Part shown: piece after piece, positions 56,849-64,000 of the stretch
How the letters are laid out: the number at the start of each line of letters is the position of its first letter
Position numbering within the stretch: position 1 is the first letter of the stretch
NCBI RefSeq assembly: GCF_024979235.1
Contig: NZ_JANLCM010000001.1
Span: forward strand, 1,116,001-1,180,000
Source: Herbiconiux aconitum
GTDB lineage: Bacteria; Actinomycetota; Actinomycetes; Actinomycetales; Microbacteriaceae
Direction: 5' to 3'
DNA: 64,000 nucleotides
The notes under the pieces: model-generated
Database searches by the model: none
Told to the model about the DNA's origin: nothing
Seen by the model: only the letters and a program-made list of their open reading frames with translations
Translations under genes and position numbers: made by a program

Positions 56849-57868
56849 CTAGGCCGAAGCCCGCCGGATGAGGCGGGTCGGGATGAGGGTGCTGCGCGGC
56901 ACCTCGTCGCCCGCGATCAGCCGCACCAGCAGGTCGGCCATCGTCGCGCCGAGGTCGGCGGAGGGCTGGTGGATCGTGGTGAGCGGCGGCGTGAGCGTCG
57001 AGGCGAAGGTGTCATCGTCGTAGCCCACGACCGCGACATCTTCCGGCACCGACAGCCCATGGGCGTGCAGCACTTGGATCGCACCGGCCGCCATCTGGTC
57101 GTTCGCCACGAACACCGCGTCGAGCGGCACGCCGCGGGCGAGCAGCCTCTCCATCGCGTCCGCTCCGGAGCTCTGCGAGAAGTCGCCGATCTCGATGAAT
57201 TCGGAGTCGCCGCCGACCGCGTCGATCGACTGCCGCCATCCGTTCAGTCGATCGATGCCGGCCGGCATGTCCTGCCGCCCGGCGATGGTGGCGATCCGCC
57301 GCCGGCCGAGGCCGATCAGGTGCTCGGTGGCGGTTCGGGCACTGTGCACGTTGTCGACGTCGACGAAGTAGCTGTCGAAGGTGTCGGGGTTGATCGGCCG
57401 ACCGCCGAACACGATCGGCAGTTTCGAGCCGAGCCCGACGTAGGAGTGGTCTTCGGCGTGGTGCGACACCACGAGCGCACCGTCGACGTTGCCGCCGAGC
57501 AGATAGCGCCGCGTCTTCTGCGGACGGGTCTCGGATGCGATGAGCAGGTTGAGCGTGTAGTCCGTGTCGGAGAGCGTGCGAGCGACACCGCGCACCACCG
57601 GCGCGAAGAACGGATCGGCGAACACCGTCGAGGTCGACTCGGGCACGATCAGCGCGATCACGTCGGTGCGCCGGCTCGCGAGCGACCGCGCGACCCGGTT
57701 GGGCACGTAGTTGAGGCGCGCGATCGCGTCGTTCACCACCGCGGTGACTTCTGCGGTCACCTTCGGTGAACCGTTCACGACCCGCGAGACGGTGGCGCGG
57801 GAGACCCCGGCTTCCGCGGCCACCATCTCGAGGGTCGGCGCGCGCGAGGCACTGGCATCGATCGTCAT
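56849..57868 (-). CDS. LacI-family regulator of the beta-glucoside locus
   Basis: The 339-residue protein has the LacI HTH ('TLEMVAAEAGVSRATVSRVV', residues 12-31) and a sugar-binding domain ('VFVANDQMAAGAIQVL', 'VVGYDDDTFASTLTPPLTTI'). It follows the GH1 gene by 34 bp on the same strand and so ends the operon. It is the likely binder of the TGAGAGCGCTCTCA sites upstream of the binding-protein gene, a CebR-like arrangement. Cellobiose-type ligand is inferred. Confidence 0.87.
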   Translation of the reverse strand: MTIDASASRAPTLEMVAAEAGVSRATVSRVVNGSPKVTAEVTAVVNDAIARLNYVPNRVARSLASRRTDVIALIVPESTSTVFADPFFAPVVRGVARTLSDTDYTLNLLIASETRPQKTRRYLLGGNVDGALVVSHHAEDHSYVGLGSKLPIVFGGRPINPDTFDSYFVDVDNVHSARTATEHLIGLGRRRIATIAGRQDMPAGIDRLNGWRQSIDAVGGDSEFIEIGDFSQSSGADAMERLLARGVPLDAVFVANDQMAAGAIQVLHAHGLSVPEDVAVVGYDDDTFASTLTPPLTTIHQPSADLGATMADLLVRLIAGDEVPRSTLIPTRLIRRASA

Positions 57869-57902
57869 CTCAGACCTCCAGTGGCTCGAGCGGTGGTGCG
57901 CC

Positions 57903-59333
57903 TTACGATACCGGCGATGCGACTGCCGCCGCGGCATCCTTGATGACGGCGGAGTAGGCGATGGCCGAGTCTTTCGGGGTGCGCTCGAGGGTGTCGTAGT
58001 CGACCCGCACGATGCCGAAGCGCTTGCCGTAGCCCCACGCCCACTCGAAGTTGTCGAGCAGCGACCACACGAAGTAGCCGCGCACGTCGGCACCGTCGGC
58101 GATCGCATCCGACACCGCGGCGATGTGGTCGAGCACGTACTTCGTGCGCAGCTCGTCGTGGATGGCGCCGTCGGGCGACACGACGTCGTCGTAGGCGGCT
58201 CCGTTCTCGGTGACGTAGAGCGGCGGCAGCTGCGGGTACTCCTCGCCGAGCCGCACCAGCAGGGTACGGAGACCGGCCGGGTTGACCTCCCAGCCCATCG
58301 CCGTGCGGGGGAGCCCACGCAACGGGAAGGTGATGTACTCCGATCCGACGAACGGCGAGCTCAGCGGCCGGCCGGTGTCGACGAGGTGCGGGTCGTCGGC
58401 GCCCTCGAGCGGGTGCCCGCTCACCACGTCGTCGTGGTAGTGGTTCACACCCAGGAAATCGAGCGGCTGACTGATGATCTCCAGGTCGCCTGGGCGCACG
58501 AGACCGGTCTCGGTCACCTCGTCGAGCCCGAATTCCGCCAGGTCGTGCCGAACGTCGGCGGGGTACTCGCCGCGGAGGATCGGGTCGAGGAAGATCGTGT
58601 TCTGCAGACCGTCGAACCGGCGCGCCGCCTCGACGTCGACGGGGTCGGCGGCATCCAGGGGAATGGAGTTCGTGAGGTTCAGCGTGATGCCGAGGTTCTG
58701 CGCCCCACGCTCTCGCAGGCGCTGCACGGTGAGACCGTGCGCGAGGTGCTGGTGGTGAACCGCGGCCACGGCGGCCTCCGGCTCCCGGCGGCCCGGTGCG
58801 TGCACGCCGGCCGCGTAGCCGAGGAGCGAGGAGCAGAAGGGCTCGTTGAAGGTCGTCCAGTGCTGCACGCGGTCGCCGAGTGCGCCGTGCACGATCTCGG
58901 CGTAGTCGCGGAAGCGGTAGGCGGTGTCGCGGTTCGCCCAGCCGCCCTTCTCTTCCACGGCCTGCGGAAGGTCCCAGTGGTAGAGCGTGAGCCAGGGCAG
59001 GATGCCGGCTTCGAGCAGCTGGTCGACGAGCCGCGAGTAGAAGTCGAGCCCGGCGGGGTTGGCGTCGCGGTCGCCGGGCCGGATGCGCGCCCAGCTCGTC
59101 GAGAAGCGGTAGGAGTGCAGGCCGAGCTGCTTCATCAGCGCCACGTCTTCGGGCATCCGGTGGTAGTGGTCGACGGCGACGTCGAGGGTGTCACCGTTCA
59201 GCACCGCGTTCGGAACACGGGCGAACGCGTCCCAGATCGACGCTTCTTTGCCGTCTTCGAACGCGGCTCCTTCGATCTGGGCGGCCGCCGTGGCCGAGCC
59301 CCACAGGAATCCGGGAGGGAATGAGGTCGTCAT
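57903..59333 (-). CDS. glycoside hydrolase family 1 beta-glucosidase
   Basis: The 476-residue GH1 enzyme has the N-terminal 'FPPGFLWGSATAAAQIEGA', the acid/base Glu164 in 'TTFNEPF' and the nucleophile Glu377 in 'YVTENGA'. 'SLLDNFEWAWGYGKRFG' near the end completes the family. No signal peptide, so it cleaves imported cellobiose or other beta-glucosides inside the cell. It lies 72 bp downstream of the permease gene. ATG 59333 is the family start. Confidence 0.93.
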   Translation of the reverse strand: MTTSFPPGFLWGSATAAAQIEGAAFEDGKEASIWDAFARVPNAVLNGDTLDVAVDHYHRMPEDVALMKQLGLHSYRFSTSWARIRPGDRDANPAGLDFYSRLVDQLLEAGILPWLTLYHWDLPQAVEEKGGWANRDTAYRFRDYAEIVHGALGDRVQHWTTFNEPFCSSLLGYAAGVHAPGRREPEAAVAAVHHQHLAHGLTVQRLRERGAQNLGITLNLTNSIPLDAADPVDVEAARRFDGLQNTIFLDPILRGEYPADVRHDLAEFGLDEVTETGLVRPGDLEIISQPLDFLGVNHYHDDVVSGHPLEGADDPHLVDTGRPLSSPFVGSEYITFPLRGLPRTAMGWEVNPAGLRTLLVRLGEEYPQLPPLYVTENGAAYDDVVSPDGAIHDELRTKYVLDHIAAVSDAIADGADVRGYFVWSLLDNFEWAWGYGKRFGIVRVDYDTLERTPKDSAIAYSAVIKDAAAAVASPVS

Positions 59334-59405
59334 GACTGTGTTACTGCTCCTTGAGTCGTGGTCGTGCAATCGTACGTGTTCAGGCCTCGGCGGCACATGC
59401 CCCCG

Positions 59406-60323
59406 CTACCCCTTCACCGCGCCGGCCATGATGCCCGAGACGAGCTGTTTGCCCGCCAGCACGAACAACAGCAGCAGGGGCAATGTGGCGAGCACGGCGC
59501 CCGCGAGCACGATCGAGTAGTCGACGTACTTGGCCGACTGCAGCTGGCTGAGCGCCACCTGCAGTGTCGGGTTCTGCGGAACGACCAGCAGAGGCCAGAG
59601 GTAATCCGTCCAGGCGGTCATGAAGGTGAAGAGCCCGAGGATGGCCATCGCGGGTCGGGCCGCGGGCACGCCGACGTGCCAGAAAGTCGAGATCATGCTC
59701 GCGCCGTCGACCCGGGCCGCCTCGATCAACTCGTCGGGGATGACGTCGACGAGGTACTGCCGCATGAAGAACACGCCGAACGCCGTCACCAGGGTGGGCA
59801 CCACGACAGCGCCGAGCGTGCCGGTCCAACCGAACTGGCGCATCAGCATGAACAGCGGGATGATGCCGAGCTGCGTCGGAACGGCGAGCGTCGCGATGAC
59901 GAACACCAGCAGTCCCTCACGGCCCTTGAACCGCAGCTTCGCGAACGCGTAGCCCGCGAGCGTCGAGAAGAAGACGACGGATGCGGTGATCACGCCCGAC
60001 ACGATGATGCTGTTGCCGAGAGCGGTCCAGAAGGGCACGGTGCCGACGACTTGGGCCACGTTCTCCCAGAACTGGCCGCCCGGCAGGAGCGGGGGCCAGG
60101 TGGCGGTGAGCACCTCGCTGTCGCTCGAGCCCACGACGAACGACCACCAGAGCGGAAAGGCGCCGCCGAGGAAGACGGCGAGCAGGATGCCGTAGGTCAC
60201 GAACCCCGGTCGCGCGTCGATGCCGAGCGCGCCTCGGCCGCGGCGCCGCTTCGGCGGGCGAACGGACGGGCCGGTGGGGCGAGCGGATGCTGCGCTCGCG
60301 GGGCGCGTCGCTGTCGCGGTCAT
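59406..60323 (-). CDS. carbohydrate ABC transporter permease (MalG-type)
   Basis: This 305-residue permease has a basic N-terminal tail, then six hydrophobic segments and the EAA loop 'ELIEAARVDGASMISTFWHVGVPAARPA' in outline ('EAARVDGAS' is key). It is the second permease of a CUT1 sugar importer. The start at 60323 overlaps the previous gene's stop by 4 bases. The ATPase is not in the locus, as is usual for such importers sharing an MsiK-like ATPase. Confidence 0.92.
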   Translation of the reverse strand: MTATATRPASAASARPTGPSVRPPKRRRGRGALGIDARPGFVTYGILLAVFLGGAFPLWWSFVVGSSDSEVLTATWPPLLPGGQFWENVAQVVGTVPFWTALGNSIIVSGVITASVVFFSTLAGYAFAKLRFKGREGLLVFVIATLAVPTQLGIIPLFMLMRQFGWTGTLGAVVVPTLVTAFGVFFMRQYLVDVIPDELIEAARVDGASMISTFWHVGVPAARPAMAILGLFTFMTAWTDYLWPLLVVPQNPTLQVALSQLQSAKYVDYSIVLAGAVLATLPLLLLFVLAGKQLVSGIMAGAVKG

Positions 60324-61498
60324 CGGTTCTCCTCCGTGCGGGTCGGATCGGTGATGTCGGGAGCGGTCGGATGCGGCGGTGGCGGTGGGGACGCGACATC
60401 CGGAACCTCGTCGCGGGCGTCGCCGACGCCGGGGGCCACGCCGGGCACGAATCCGCTGGTGAGTTCGGCCTCGGCGCGCGAACGGGCGAGTGCCCGCGCG
60501 CTCCGCTTCTTCATCACGCGGGCCTCGGTGGAGGCGATGCGTCGGGAGATCAAGAAGTTCAGCACACCGAACAGCACGATCAAGAGGAAGAGCAGCCAGG
60601 CGACGGCCGACGCTTTTCCGAAGCTCTGGCGGTTGAACGCGAGATCCCAGAGGTAGAGCACGGTCGTCTGGTATTGGCGATCGTTGCCCCCGGGCGTCGA
60701 GACGGTCGGGTTGAAGAGCTTCGGTTCGGTGAAGATCTGCAGACCGCCGATCGTGGCAGTGATGATCACGAAGATCATGGTGGGCCGGATCGAGGGCAGG
60801 GTGATGGAGAAGAACCGCCGGAACTGCCCGGCGCCGTCGAGAGCCGCCGACTCGTGGATGTCGCGCGGGACAGCCTGCATGGCGGCGAGGAGGATGAGGG
60901 CGTTGTACCCCGTCCAACGCCAGTTGACCATCGTGGCGATCGCGATGTGCGAGGGAAAGACATCCGTCTTCCACATCACAGGGTCGAGGTTGATCGCTTC
61001 GAGGATGTTGTTGATGAGTCCGTACTTCTCCGAGAAGGCACTGGAGAAGATCAGCGTGACCGCGACCGGGGTGACGACATAGGGAATGAGCACGCTCATG
61101 CGCCAGAAGGTCTTCGCGCGGAGGTTTCGGTCGAGGATGGCCGCGATGAAGACGGCGGCCACCAGCTGCGGTACGGCGGAGAGGAAGAAGATGCTGACCG
61201 TGTTGAACAGCGAGTTCCAGAAGAAGGGATCGGCGAGTTCGGCCTGGAAGTTGCCGAGACCCACCCACTCGCCTGGGCCGGTGAGGAGGTTCCAGTCGTT
61301 CAGCGAGACCACGAAGGTGTAGCCGAGGGGGAACAGGCCGACCAGGCCGAAGAGGATGAAGAAGGGCGCCACGTAGGCGTAAGGGGAGTACTTCACGTCC
61401 CAGGTGTTGAGACGCTGACGGAAGCTGCGCTTCTCAGCCGGCCGGGGCGACGCATCCGGTTTCGGCGACGTCACCGGCGGGGTGATGGTTGCGGTCAT
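60320..61498 (-). CDS. carbohydrate ABC transporter permease (MalF-type)
   Basis: This 392-residue permease has about six hydrophobic segments and the EAA loop 'HESAALDGAGQFRRFFSITLP'-like ('SAALDGAGQ' is key). It carries an unusual cytoplasmic C-terminal tail of about 75 residues rich in Pro/Ala, not part of the fold. It sits between the binding-protein gene (84-bp gap) and the second permease. Cellobiose or related beta-glucoside uptake is inferred. Confidence 0.91.
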   Translation of the reverse strand: MTATITPPVTSPKPDASPRPAEKRSFRQRLNTWDVKYSPYAYVAPFFILFGLVGLFPLGYTFVVSLNDWNLLTGPGEWVGLGNFQAELADPFFWNSLFNTVSIFFLSAVPQLVAAVFIAAILDRNLRAKTFWRMSVLIPYVVTPVAVTLIFSSAFSEKYGLINNILEAINLDPVMWKTDVFPSHIAIATMVNWRWTGYNALILLAAMQAVPRDIHESAALDGAGQFRRFFSITLPSIRPTMIFVIITATIGGLQIFTEPKLFNPTVSTPGGNDRQYQTTVLYLWDLAFNRQSFGKASAVAWLLFLLIVLFGVLNFLISRRIASTEARVMKKRSARALARSRAEAELTSGFVPGVAPGVGDARDEVPDVASPPPPPHPTAPDITDPTRTEENR

Positions 61499-61545
61499 GC
61501 GGGGATCTCCGAGGCAGGTCGGCGGGCAGGGGGATGCGGGCCGGA

Positions 61546-61569
61546 GCCCCTCAGAGCGAGCTGAGGGGC
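61546..61569 (-). terminator. hairpin between the binding-protein and permease genes
   Basis: GCCCCTCAG (61546-61554) pairs perfectly with CTGAGGGGC (61561-61569), loop AGCGAG. It starts 14 bp past the binding-protein stop. It would favour the binding-protein transcript over the downstream permeases, as for the equivalent hairpin after rhaS. Confidence 0.7.
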
Positions 61570-61582
61570 CCCGGCGGTCGCG

Positions 61583-62899
61583 TTACTTGTTGACGACGAG
61601 CTGGTTCAGCAGCCCGATCGCGTTCTCCCAGGCCTCCTGGCCGTCGGTGCCCGAGTCGAGCGACAGGGCGGAGGGGCCGAAGACCTGCTCCTGGATGACC
61701 GAGTCGTCGGCGCCCTTGTACTGGGCCACGACACCCTTCGAGCGTTCGGCGAGGATCGTGCCGAGCGGAGCGTCGTTGAAGAACGTCGCCAGCTCGTTCG
61801 TGCCGGTCACGGCTGGGTCGCTCTGCGCTTCGATGTTGCTCGGGAAGGTGCCGGCGACGGTGAAGGCTGCTGCCTGCTGCTTGGCCTCGGTCAGCCACTG
61901 GGCCAGGGCCGCGGCCTCCTTCGGGTGCTTGGACGTCGTGGGAACGGTCAGGAAGGTGCCGCCCCAGTTGGCCGGGCCGCCCGGGAAGACGTTCGCGAAG
62001 TCCCAGCCGGTGCTGGCGTCGCCACCCGCGGCCTCGACCTGGCCCTTGACCACACCGAGCATCCAGCCCGGGCAGACGAAGGTTGCGAACGAGCCGTCGG
62101 TGAACGCCTTGCCCTTGCCCCAGTCCCACTGGGTCTGGCCGGAGGAGAGTCCGGCGGCGGCGCCGCCCGCGAGCTCGCCCCACAGGGCCTTGAGGTCGCT
62201 GTTGTCCTCGATGTTCAGCTCGCCGTCGGAGGTGTAGTAGCCCTCGGGCTGCTGGTTGACCATGGCGTTCCAGATGAAGCCGGACTGGTCGTACCAGGGC
62301 TTGCCGGTGGCCGCGTGGTACTGCTCGCCCACCGCGAAGTAGTCGGCCCAGGTGGCGTCGTCGCCGCCGAACAGGGCGGCGACCTCCTCGCGGTCGGTGG
62401 GCAAGCCAGCGGCGGCGAACAGCTCGCGGTTGTAGCAGAGGCCCTCCGGCCCGATGTCGGTGCCGTAGCCGATGATGCGGCCGTCGGCATCCGTCGCCTG
62501 CTTCACCTTCCAGTCGACCCACTGGTCGGAGATGTCCTTGGCGCCGTATTCGTCGAGGTCGGTGAACTGGTCGGAGACCTGCATCACGGCGCTCAGCCAG
62601 CCCTCTTCGACGGCCTGCACGTCGGGGAGCCCGGCGCCGGCGGCCTGCTTCGTCTGCCAGTCCGTCTTGGCGTTTCCGCCGGTGTCGATGTTGGTGGCCT
62701 CGATCTTGATGCCGGGATTCTCGTCTTCGTACTGCGTGTAGAGGTCGTCGAGACCCATCGTGCCGAACGTGGTGACGGTCAGCGTGATGGGGTCGTCTGC
62801 GGTTCCTGCTGCGCTGCCGGACGACGAGCATCCGGTGGCGACGAGCGCGATTGCCGCGACGGTGACGGCTGCGGCGGTGGTGCGTCGTGAGAACTTCAC
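61583..62899 (-). CDS. sugar ABC transporter substrate-binding lipoprotein
   Basis: The 438-residue CUT1-type binding protein starts with a signal and lipobox 'LVATGCSS' (Cys about residue 24). It has 'VTTFGTMGLDDLYTQYEDENPGIKI' in outline, 'PDVQAVEEGWLSAVMQV' and 'PGGPANWGGTFLTVP'. GTG 62899 is chosen because AAGGGAG lies 5-6 bases upstream and the signal peptide then has the right length. It heads the locus and its promoter carries both LacI operators. Confidence 0.9.
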   Translation of the reverse strand: MKFSRRTTAAAVTVAAIALVATGCSSSGSAAGTADDPITLTVTTFGTMGLDDLYTQYEDENPGIKIEATNIDTGGNAKTDWQTKQAAGAGLPDVQAVEEGWLSAVMQVSDQFTDLDEYGAKDISDQWVDWKVKQATDADGRIIGYGTDIGPEGLCYNRELFAAAGLPTDREEVAALFGGDDATWADYFAVGEQYHAATGKPWYDQSGFIWNAMVNQQPEGYYTSDGELNIEDNSDLKALWGELAGGAAAGLSSGQTQWDWGKGKAFTDGSFATFVCPGWMLGVVKGQVEAAGGDASTGWDFANVFPGGPANWGGTFLTVPTTSKHPKEAAALAQWLTEAKQQAAAFTVAGTFPSNIEAQSDPAVTGTNELATFFNDAPLGTILAERSKGVVAQYKGADDSVIQEQVFGPSALSLDSGTDGQEAWENAIGLLNQLVVNK

Positions 62900-62938
62900 G
62901 GTCACTCCCTTGTGTGCGTGGATGGTTGCCAATGGTGG

Positions 62939-62954
62939 GTGAGAGCGCTCTCAC
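62939..62954. promoter_or_regulatory. LacI operator 1, perfect palindrome
   Basis: GTGAGAGCGCTCTCAC is a perfect 16-bp palindrome with the central CG of LacI-family operators. It lies 40 bp upstream of the binding-protein start. It differs from the TGGGAGCGCTCCCA CebR box by one base per half. Confidence 0.92.
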
Positions 62955-62962
62955 ATCCTGGC

Positions 62963-62978
62963 GTGAGAGCGCTCTCAC
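62963..62978. promoter_or_regulatory. LacI operator 2, perfect palindrome
   Basis: The same GTGAGAGCGCTCTCAC recurs, extended to an 18-bp palindrome (62962-62979). It is 24 bp from operator 1 centre to centre. Two identical sites argue for strong, cooperative repression of the GH1/ABC locus. Confidence 0.92.
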
Positions 62979-63186
62979 GATTCGAAGGCAACGGTAGGTG
63001 ATCTTTTCGACGCATGTCAAGCCCGCGAAACATTCCCGTGCCGGCATACATCGCAGGATGCGCGGATTCCGTAACAGAACTTCTCATTCGGCTTTCGCCC
63101 GGGCGGTGCGTGCGACCCTGTTCTATCGGCCAGAACGCCGTGTTCGGATCGAGCCGCGTGGAACCGGGTGACGAGAGGAGTGGTCG

Positions 63187-64000
63187 ATGACCGAGGAGAG
63201 CACGAGAGACCGCGAACTTGGTTTCGCCACCCAACAGGTGCACGCCGGGGGACTCCCGGATGACGGCGTGAACGCCCGGGCCACTCCGATCTACCTCAGC
63301 GCAGGCTTCGTCTTCGACGATTTCGCCCAGGCCCGCGATCGCTTCGGCGGTGCGGATGACGGCTTCAGCTACACCCGCGTCGGCAACCCGACCACCGCAT
63401 CCGTCGAGCGCCGCATCGCCGCCCTCGAACGGGGCGAGCAGGCCATCCTGGTGGGCAGCGGACAGGCCGCTGTCTCCGTGGCGATCCTCGGACTGCTGCA
63501 GGCCGGCGACCACTTGGTCTCGGCGTCGAGCATCTACGAGGGTTCGCGGGGACTCTTTCTCGACAACTTCTCGCGACTGGGCATCGAGACCTCCTTCGTC
63601 GTCGACGCGAACGACCCGCTCGCCTGGGAACTCGCCATCCGTCCCTCCACCCGAGCCCTGTTCGTGGAGTCGATCCCGAACCCCAGGAACGACATCGTCG
63701 ATCTCGCGCTGGTGGCCGCCGTGGCGCACCGCCATGGCGTCCCGCTCATCGTCGACAACACCTTCGCCACGCCGTACCTGCTGCGCCCGCTCGAGCACGG
63801 TGCCGACATCGTGGTGCACTCGGCCAGCAAGTTCCTGGCCGGGCACGGCGCGGTGCTGGGCGGCGTGATCGTGAGCGGATCGGGCTTCGACTGGGCGGCA
63901 TCCCCCGCTCTGTTCCCCCACCTCACCGAACCGGCCCGCGCTCTCGGAGGCCGGAGCTACGCCGAGCGTTTCGGGTCGTCGGCCTTCATCACCTACGCAC
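63187..64000 (+). CDS. O-acetylhomoserine sulfhydrylase-like PLP enzyme (3' end cut)
   Basis: The frame stays open from ATG 63187 to the right edge (271 codons visible), so the gene runs out of the window. The protein belongs to the Cys/Met-metabolism PLP family: 'FATQQVHAGG' near the start, 'FSYTRVGNPTTASVERRIAALE' in outline, 'VDNTFATPYLLRPLEHGADIVVHSASKFLAGHG' in outline, where the Lys of 'SASKFLAGHG' binds PLP. This form is typical of O-acetyl-L-homoserine sulfhydrylase (MetY). GAGAGGAG precedes the start by 6 bases. Methionine biosynthesis is likely. Confidence 0.88.
   Translation, partial: MTEESTRDRELGFATQQVHAGGLPDDGVNARATPIYLSAGFVFDDFAQARDRFGGADDGFSYTRVGNPTTASVERRIAALERGEQAILVGSGQAAVSVAILGLLQAGDHLVSASSIYEGSRGLFLDNFSRLGIETSFVVDANDPLAWELAIRPSTRALFVESIPNPRNDIVDLALVAAVAHRHGVPLIVDNTFATPYLLRPLEHGADIVVHSASKFLAGHGAVLGGVIVSGSGFDWAASPALFPHLTEPARALGGRSYAERFGSSAFITYA

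Noticed and set aside
63000..63186. Possible SAM or other riboswitch upstream of the sulfhydrylase gene
   Set aside because: No conserved SAM-riboswitch core (kink-turn or pseudoknot sequences) could be recognised by eye; a covariance search would be needed.
1..64000. tRNA, rRNA, prophage, integrase, transposase or CRISPR-cas genes
   Set aside because: None of the diagnostic motifs (T-loop GGTTCGAATCC, integrase HxxR, DDE, cas genes) was seen on either strand; a dedicated tool should confirm.

Overview
The window is high-GC, gene-dense actinobacterial DNA. Gene order, the codon style, an actinobacterial DUF3097 protein, a ClgR-type regulator, DUF1707 and TTGTCCACA-type DnaA boxes point to Microbacteriaceae or a close relative. 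This is inferred from the sequence, without a database search. No rRNA, tRNA, CRISPR array, prophage or insertion sequence was recognised. It looks like ordinary chromosome specialised in using plant-derived sugars.

Region by region: (1) 1-7454, + strand: seven overlapping or tightly packed genes (Gfo/Idh/MocA oxidoreductase, tautomerase, cytoplasmic GH10 glycosidase, semialdehyde dehydrogenase, IlvD/Edd sugar-acid dehydratase, zinc alcohol dehydrogenase, SDR). Together they resemble a non-phosphorylative (Weimberg-like) pentose or sugar-acid pathway fed by oligosaccharide cleavage. (2) 7479-17916: a ClpP-like protease divergent from a ClgR-like regulator with three identical-architecture dyads between them, a GntR regulator, DUF3097, a PfkB kinase, a FadR-type regulator with an LldD-type FMN enzyme, DUF1707, an EEP-fold protein, an AraC regulator and a DUF6745 protein. 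(3) 17970-32918: an L-rhamnose catabolic island with rhaB, rhaEW, a DeoR regulator, an EamA transporter, rhaI, rhaM, an AraA/FucI-like isomerase, the ABC importer rhaS-Q-P-T and a LacI regulator. Matching operators imply that LacI controls transport and isomerisation. A different dyad in front of rhaEW-rhaB suggests DeoR control of the lower steps.

(4) 33034-36475: the conserved ATP-grasp / alpha-E / transglutaminase triad, followed by a secreted cell-wall-binding-repeat protein (36512-37567) and two alpha/beta hydrolases. (5) 39963-43317: a GH65 phosphorylase/hydrolase with its beta-phosphoglucomutase partner. (6) 43445-51282: EthD-like protein, permuted lipoate ligase, HbpS-like protein, ABC-F ATPase, small GNAT, a solitary DNA methyltransferase and a large LuxR-type ATPase regulator. 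(7) 51315-56693: a redox/electrophile-type cluster with three SDRs (two obvious paralogues), MarR, WrbA, a membrane protein, a 6PGDH-fold reductase and several dyads. (8) 56849-62899: a beta-glucoside locus (LacI regulator, GH1, ABC permeases and binding protein) with two perfect LacI operators upstream of the binding protein. (9) 63187-end: the start of an O-acetylhomoserine sulfhydrylase-type gene cut by the window edge.

Non-coding structure is the least ordinary part. There are several inverted-repeat elements with 13-24 bp perfect or near-perfect arms, a dispersed repeat of about 70 bp in three copies, a 17-base sequence shared by two hairpin elements 15 kb apart, a nested triple dyad in the wrbA promoter region, and paired DnaA-box-like sites far from any replication gene. 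The strongest candidates for something undescribed are the clpP-clgR operator array, the large-loop inverted-repeat family, and the LldD enzyme with a histone-H1-like tail.
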